Shown here one piece after another: positions 59,466 to 64,000 of a stretch of DNA of 64,000 bases. Location of the stretch: contig NZ_OW968186.1 of assembly GCF_943169635.2 (NCBI RefSeq), forward strand, positions 62,001-126,000. The letters are read 5' to 3'. Made by a program: the position numbers and the translations under genes. Within the stretch, counting starts at the first letter, position 1. Each line of letters starts with the position of its first letter. Below the pieces are notes generated by a model. It made no database searches and had not been told where the DNA came from. It saw only the letters and a program-made list of their open reading frames with translations. This stretch comes from Fenollaria sporofastidiosus. Its GTDB lineage: Bacteria > Bacillota > Clostridia > Tissierellales > Peptoniphilaceae.

Positions 59466-60077
59466 TTATAATTTTCTAGCTAAAAATACTAGATGCTCTT
59501 TCTCGTTCAGATGGTATTCGCATTTAAATCCTATCTTATTTAATGTTTCTGTGAGATATTCGGGAGAATAAACTTCAAAATCTAGCATATCCGCCCATTT
59601 TTTTATGTTTTTATGCTCTCTATATGCTCCTTCGTTGCATATTAGAAACTGACCGTCCTTAACTAAAACACGATGGATTTCCCTAAAAGATACTTCTATA
59701 TTCTTCCAAAAATAAATTGTTTCAAAGGCAGTTACTATATTTATGGATTCATCTTCAAAAGGTAGTTTAGACACGTCTGCTTCAATAATTTTACACCTGC
59801 CATCTCTTATAGCTTCGCTATTTACTGAACTTGCTATATCTACACTTGTTTTAGAATAGTCCATTCCATATACTTTTTTAGCCTTTGTTAAGAAGTATTG
59901 AACATTACGTCCACCGCCACATCCTAGATCTAAAACTACATCCGAGGTTTTAATATTCAGAAAGGATCTGCCCCATTTAGCCAATTTTTCGTGACCAATG
60001 TTCATTCCTTTCACCATGAAGCGACCGCCGAAATTATTTTTAGGATTTTTTACATTTTCAAAAAATTTTTTTAACAT
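59466..60077 (-). CDS. Class I SAM-dependent methyltransferase
   Basis: A 203-residue methyltransferase with the SAM motif VVLDLGCGGGRNVQYFL near residue 46, YGMDYSKTSVDIA near 70, IIEADVSKLPFEDESINIVT near 98 and FREIHRVLVKDGQFLICNEG near 132. ATG at 60077 has an AGGAG site. Its target is unknown; the C-terminal part lacks a recognisable specificity domain. It sits next to a decayed sigma-like gene and ABC genes, in what looks like an accessory block. Confidence 0.88.
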   Translation of the reverse strand: MLKKFFENVKNPKNNFGGRFMVKGMNIGHEKLAKWGRSFLNIKTSDVVLDLGCGGGRNVQYFLTKAKKVYGMDYSKTSVDIASSVNSEAIRDGRCKIIEADVSKLPFEDESINIVTAFETIYFWKNIEVSFREIHRVLVKDGQFLICNEGAYREHKNIKKWADMLDFEVYSPEYLTETLNKIGFKCEYHLNEKEHLVFLARKL

Positions 60078-60344
60078 TTTTATCTCCTGCCTCCCGTTGA
60101 TAACTATTATCAGTGTAATTTTATCATAAATTTTACGTTTATTCAATAATATATCCTATCCACCTTGATATTTGCCAGATTTTCGATAATCGAAATTCTT
60201 GATTTCCGATTTTCGGAATTCTGGACTTCTGCTTTTCGGAAGTCTTGTTTTTTGTATCTAAGGGTGTAACTTTTCGTTACTCCCTTTAGATTTCTCTGGT
60301 CATATCTTTTTTGCTTGGTTTTACTTCTACAATTTTTTCTAAGA

Positions 60345-60539
60345 CTTTTTTTCATCTATGATGTTGTCTACAAAATGTCCTTCATGATCCAGTGCTGAAA
60401 TTGATATGTCATTGTGCTTCCACTCCTTTCTTTGGAAATACTTTTCATGTTCTGTTATCTTCCAGTAGGCTTTGTAGACTTCTTCGCTTACAGGTACGGC
60501 TTTGCCTTTTACATAAAGGTAATATTCTTTATTAGCCAT
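60345..60539 (-). pseudogene. Truncated sigma-70-like regulator of a conjugative element
   Basis: From ATG at 60539 (AGAAGGA site) the frame starts MANKEYYLYVKGKAVPVSEE and continues WKHNDISISALDHEGHFVDN IIDEK, the N-terminal part of the ~140-residue sigma-like proteins of clostridial conjugative elements (split here for length). It then breaks at a run of seven A. The -1 frame continues with VLEKIVEVK, which fits the family, before a stop about 15 codons later. The DNA-binding C-terminus is gone. It looks like a remnant of a mobile element. Confidence 0.6.
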
Positions 60540-60772
60540 TGTGTTATCCTTCTTTTCTTTTTCTCTGTTTTGCTTTTTGAGAATAAAAAAAGAGGACTTC
60601 TACACTTTGGCGTAAAAAGTCCTCCGAAAATAACAATCAAATTAACTCTTATTGTTATTGAATTATTTAATTTTTGTGTGAAAAGTTACTTTCAAAAACT
60701 TTTATTATCAAAAAACATCGTCATCTCCCATTAAATACTCATTTATTTAGTCAAAGATCAAAATAGATGTAT

Positions 60773-62503
60773 TTACTTAAAACTCCATTTATTTGCTTGC
60801 TCTCTTATTGAAATGAATGATTTATATATCCCATCTTGAGTTATAAGCTCATTATGCGTTCCTTCTTGTACTATTTCCCCTTTATCTAAAACTATGATGT
60901 TGTCTGCTTTCCTAACAGTTTCTAATCTGTGTGCAATCATAATAACTGTTTTATTCTGTACTAAATTATCGATGGCTTGCAAAATATGGTGTTCATTTTC
61001 TACATCTAAAGCACTGGTAAATTCATCTAAAATCACAATGGGAGCATCTTTGAGTATTGCTCTAGCTATCGCTATTCTTTGTTTTTCTCCACCGGATAAA
61101 GTGCTACCCGCTTCACCAATTTTAGTTTCGTATCCTTTTTGCAAGCTTTTTATAAAGTCATGACAGCTCGCTTTTTTTGCAGCGGATATAACATCCTCAT
61201 CACTGGCATTTGGCTTTGCCAAACGAATATTATTCATAATTGTATCTTCAAACAAATACACATTTTGAAATACCATACTTATATTTTTCATCAATTCTTC
61301 GGTGGAGATATTTGTTATTTTTGCTCCACCAATCAGAATTTCTCCTTCGCTTACATCATAAAATCTCGGTATAAGCTTGCAAAACGTTGTTTTTCCTGAA
61401 CCTGAAGGTCCGATAATCGCTGTAAGTGTGTTCGGTTTAAGAGCTACTGATACTCCCTTTAAAACTTCTACTTTTCCGTAAGAAAAACTCACGTTTTTAA
61501 ATTCTATTTCGTTGGATTTTATATTTTGAATAGGTGATAATACCTTTATTTCTTCAGCATTTTCCATACTGCTTATATCCTTTAGTGAACTATCTAAAAG
61601 TCCAATCATAGAAAGAATAGAACCTGCTTGACTTACAGACTGGAATATTACAAAGCTCATAATCAATAAATTGATGGCTTTTTGAGGAGAAATTTCTCCA
61701 CTATTCCACATAAAAAACGCATAGCTAATAATCATAATTTCAAACAGCTGTATCGTAAGATTGGCACATATGCTTGAGGGAATAGATTTTTCGGATAAAT
61801 TTATATTATTAGCACAACTACCATCTATATCTTTTTTTACTCTTTCATCTTTTTCTCCCATACCAAAAGCCTTAATTACGCTTATTCCCTGTATAAATTC
61901 AATAGCACTTTCCGTTAATTTTGTTTGTGCTAATTGTCTTTTGGGAGCTTCGCTTCTTGAAATTTTCATTTGATAATTAACTACAAACAAATATGTTAAT
62001 ATGCCTGCAAATATTACAACGGAAACTTTCATTTCATAGTAAGCAAATCCTAAAACTATTGATATAGCAGATAAAATTCCACCTATCACATGAATTAAAA
62101 TGATTGGTGCAACTTGTTCTACAGTTGAAATGGATGTAGTCAGTGTTGAGTTTATATTTCCTACTGAATTTTTGCTAAAGAACCCTAAATAGAGTTTTTT
62201 AAATAATGAGCCAAAATATAACCTTTTATCTTTCGCCATCTCAAATCCAACGGATACAGAACCCAGTTGTGTGAAATAACCAAAACCAAATACGCCGATG
62301 ATACATACAATTCCGAGTATCATTACCTTATAAATATAATTGTCCATTAAATTGCTATTAAACATGGCGTTTACCGCTAAAATTATTGCTATCATTTTCA
62401 GCATAACGAATATGCCTTCTATAAATGATAGAATTAAAATTTTGACTAAACTGCCTTTTCTTTTCTCACTAAAGTTCCATACACTTTTTAGAGCTTCAAA
62501 CAT
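60773..62503 (-). CDS. ABC half-transporter (membrane + ATPase), second of a pair
   Basis: A 576-residue fusion of six membrane segments and a nucleotide domain: Walker A GPSGSGKTTFCK near residue 370, signature LSGGEKQRIAIARAI near 475, Walker B IVILDEFTSALD near 497 and the His-loop AHRLETV. ATG at 62503 is used because a GGAGGTGAG site precedes it. It starts just after its partner at 62518, and the two most likely form a heterodimer. In this kind of pair (YbtPQ-like and related) the cargo may be a small metabolite or metal chelate; this is inference. Confidence 0.9.
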   Translation of the reverse strand: MFEALKSVWNFSEKRKGSLVKILILSFIEGIFVMLKMIAIILAVNAMFNSNLMDNYIYKVMILGIVCIIGVFGFGYFTQLGSVSVGFEMAKDKRLYFGSLFKKLYLGFFSKNSVGNINSTLTTSISTVEQVAPIILIHVIGGILSAISIVLGFAYYEMKVSVVIFAGILTYLFVVNYQMKISRSEAPKRQLAQTKLTESAIEFIQGISVIKAFGMGEKDERVKKDIDGSCANNINLSEKSIPSSICANLTIQLFEIMIISYAFFMWNSGEISPQKAINLLIMSFVIFQSVSQAGSILSMIGLLDSSLKDISSMENAEEIKVLSPIQNIKSNEIEFKNVSFSYGKVEVLKGVSVALKPNTLTAIIGPSGSGKTTFCKLIPRFYDVSEGEILIGGAKITNISTEELMKNISMVFQNVYLFEDTIMNNIRLAKPNASDEDVISAAKKASCHDFIKSLQKGYETKIGEAGSTLSGGEKQRIAIARAILKDAPIVILDEFTSALDVENEHHILQAIDNLVQNKTVIMIAHRLETVRKADNIIVLDKGEIVQEGTHNELITQDGIYKSFISIREQANKWSFK

Positions 62504-62517
62504 ATTCTCACCTCCAA

Positions 62518-64000
62518 TCAATTTGCTATTTCATATAAATGCTTATACGCAGAACACGACTTAATAAGTTCTTCATGTTTTCCATCGCAAATGATTTTCC
62601 CATTTTCCATGTATATGATCTTATCTGCATTTATGACAGTTTTAATTTTATGTGTAATAACAATTAGTGTTTTTTCTTTGGTAAATTCCAGTAACGCTTC
62701 TTGAATTTTTTCTTCATTTTCAATATCTGTACTTGCAGTTGCTTCATCTAATATGATAATTGGAGCATTTTTTAGAATTGCTCTGGCGATAGCTATTCTT
62801 TGCTTTTCTCCACCGGATAACCTATCCCCTGCGATGGTGTCATATCCATCAGGCAAAGTTACAATAAAATCATGGCAACCGGCTCTTTTAGCAGCTTCTA
62901 TCACCTCATCATTCGTTGCATCTTTTTTACCTATTCTAATATTTTCCAAAATAGTATCATCAAATAAAAATGTATTTTGATCCACATAGGAGATAAGAGT
63001 ATTCAGGTCATTCATTGAAAGGTCTTTTACCGCTATACCACCTATTTTTATGTTTCCTTTCTCAAAATCCCAAAATCCGGCTAAAAGTTTCATTAGAGTT
63101 GATTTTCCTGAACCTGAAGGACCAATAATTGCAGTCATAGTTTTTTCTTTAATGGTTAAATTCACATCATCAACATCATTTTTTGTCCCATCATAAGAAA
63201 ATTGTAAATTTTCAAACTCTATGTCGTATGTCATTTTTTCTTTTAAATTAGAATTCTCACTTCTCTTAAGTTCCGGATAATCTAAGATTCCTTTTATTTC
63301 CTTAGCAACAGTTCCCATCTGTGCCAATTGGTCAACATAACTGGATGCTTTAACAATCGGTTTAAATATTCCAAGAGAAATCATCATAAACAAAAATAAA
63401 CTTTGCTCAGTAAGAAACCCATTATTAAAAAATATCAATCCCACAACAATTGTTGGAAATATAGATACAGGAGCTATGCTATAGGAAAGAGACGCATAAA
63501 TCTGTGAGCTTTTCATCCAGTTTATAGCATACTCCGCATGGCGTATGACTGCATTTTTATATTTAGCATAGGAACTATCTTCCATATTGAAAGTTTTAAT
63601 TACCTCAATCCCCTTGACATACTCTATAACCGCTTGATTCATATTCTTTTGTGCCTGTACTTGTCCCTCATATTTTTTCTTATATCCAATCATCATAAGC
63701 ATTCCGATTGATAGTCCAAATATAACCCAAAGAAATATAATCCCGGTAAGCTTAATATTAACTGCAAGCATCCAAACAATCATGGCAATAGGTATCAATA
63801 GATTTGCAGTCATCTCAGGAAGTAGATGTGCTAATGTTTTTTCTATATCTTCCACCCTGTCTACCAATATAGTTTTTAATGTTCCACTAGGATTCATATC
63901 AAAATATCCCATCGGCAATCTAACAAATTTATCACAAATTGCATATCTTAAGTCCTTTAGTGTTAAGTATGCTGCTTTATGAGATATAAGTGTTGAAATA
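62518..64000 (-). CDS. ABC half-transporter, first of a pair, cut by the window edge
   Basis: The frame is open to the last base of the window, so the N-terminus is missing; about 494 residues are visible. Visible are the end of the membrane domain (FVRLPMGYFDMNPSGTLKTI, membrane segments through about residue 230 of the visible part) and a nucleotide domain with Walker A GPSGSGKSTLMKLL, signature RLSGGEKQRIAIARAI and Walker B IIILDEATASTD. An internal ATG at 63918 is not a true start, because the family sequence continues upstream of it. Its stop overlaps the ribosome site of the downstream partner. Confidence 0.9.
   Translation of the reverse strand, partial: ISTLISHKAAYLTLKDLRYAICDKFVRLPMGYFDMNPSGTLKTILVDRVEDIEKTLAHLLPEMTANLLIPIAMIVWMLAVNIKLTGIIFLWVIFGLSIGMLMMIGYKKKYEGQVQAQKNMNQAVIEYVKGIEVIKTFNMEDSSYAKYKNAVIRHAEYAINWMKSSQIYASLSYSIAPVSIFPTIVVGLIFFNNGFLTEQSLFLFMMISLGIFKPIVKASSYVDQLAQMGTVAKEIKGILDYPELKRSENSNLKEKMTYDIEFENLQFSYDGTKNDVDDVNLTIKEKTMTAIIGPSGSGKSTLMKLLAGFWDFEKGNIKIGGIAVKDLSMNDLNTLISYVDQNTFLFDDTILENIRIGKKDATNDEVIEAAKRAGCHDFIVTLPDGYDTIAGDRLSGGEKQRIAIARAILKNAPIIILDEATASTDIENEEKIQEALLEFTKEKTLIVITHKIKTVINADKIIYMENGKIICDGKHEELIKSCSAYKHLYEIAN

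Noticed and set aside
60143..60355. 70-codon basic frame after the sigma-like remnant
   Set aside because: It starts within the broken end of the remnant and reads a low-complexity stretch of repeated TTTTCGGAA-like sequence; no family recognised.

Overview
The window is AT-rich DNA from a low-GC Gram-positive anaerobe. Several features point to a non-sporulating anaerobic coccus of the Peptoniphilaceae/Tissierellia type: the cysS-mrnC-rlmB-yacP-rpmG-secE-nusG-rplKAJL order, a YvcK/RapZ pair, several SLH-domain surface proteins, and no sigH where it normally sits. That placement is inference from gene content; there is no rRNA in the window.

Layout. (1) 1-~15,930 is most of a Tn916-family conjugative transposon, read right to left. 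It runs from orf8/orf7, divergent orf9, orf6 and tet(M) with its attenuating leader, through the transfer genes orf13-orf17, ardA (orf18), orf19, relaxase orf20, oriT and coupling protein orf21, to orf22/orf23 and the left end. Its int/xis end lies off the window to the left. (2) ~15,930-26,640 is an older accessory island. It holds a BcgI-like restriction-modification gene whose specificity partner is cut by Tn916, a membrane protein, a TnpV-like gene, two paralogous small-RNA genes, a MobC-like protein, a VapE-type replication ATPase with a predicted antisense RNA on its leader, a second RHH protein, an integrase/excisionase pair with a divergent repressor, and an HTH/membrane-protein pair. 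It ends at the 3' end of guaA, a known integration site. (3) 26,628-59,338 is chromosomal core: guaA, a secreted YcdB-like/SLH protein, a 12-gene leftward operon (murB, PHP, rapZ, yvcK, then aroE-aroF-aroB-aroA-aroC-aroK-aroQ and an M42 peptidase) with all seven shikimate steps, a YfcC transporter, a rightward HAD-murJ-ABC-SLH-C39 group, and the ribosomal/nusG cluster with an L10 leader. (4) 59,466-64,000 looks like another accessory block: a methyltransferase, a decayed sigma-like gene and two half-size ABC transporters, the second running off the window.

Most notable observations: two tandem, independently promoted and terminated ~190-nt RNA genes with a covarying stem (19.7-20.2 kb); a short antisense RNA gene opposite the leader of the VapE operon (23.1-23.2 kb); a 19-bp tandem-repeat family at two intergenic sites (40.9 and 57.8 kb); a four-fold 11-bp-spaced TTAAGA array at a promoter, resembling a response-regulator box (47.9 kb); and Tn916 inserted in a restriction specificity gene.
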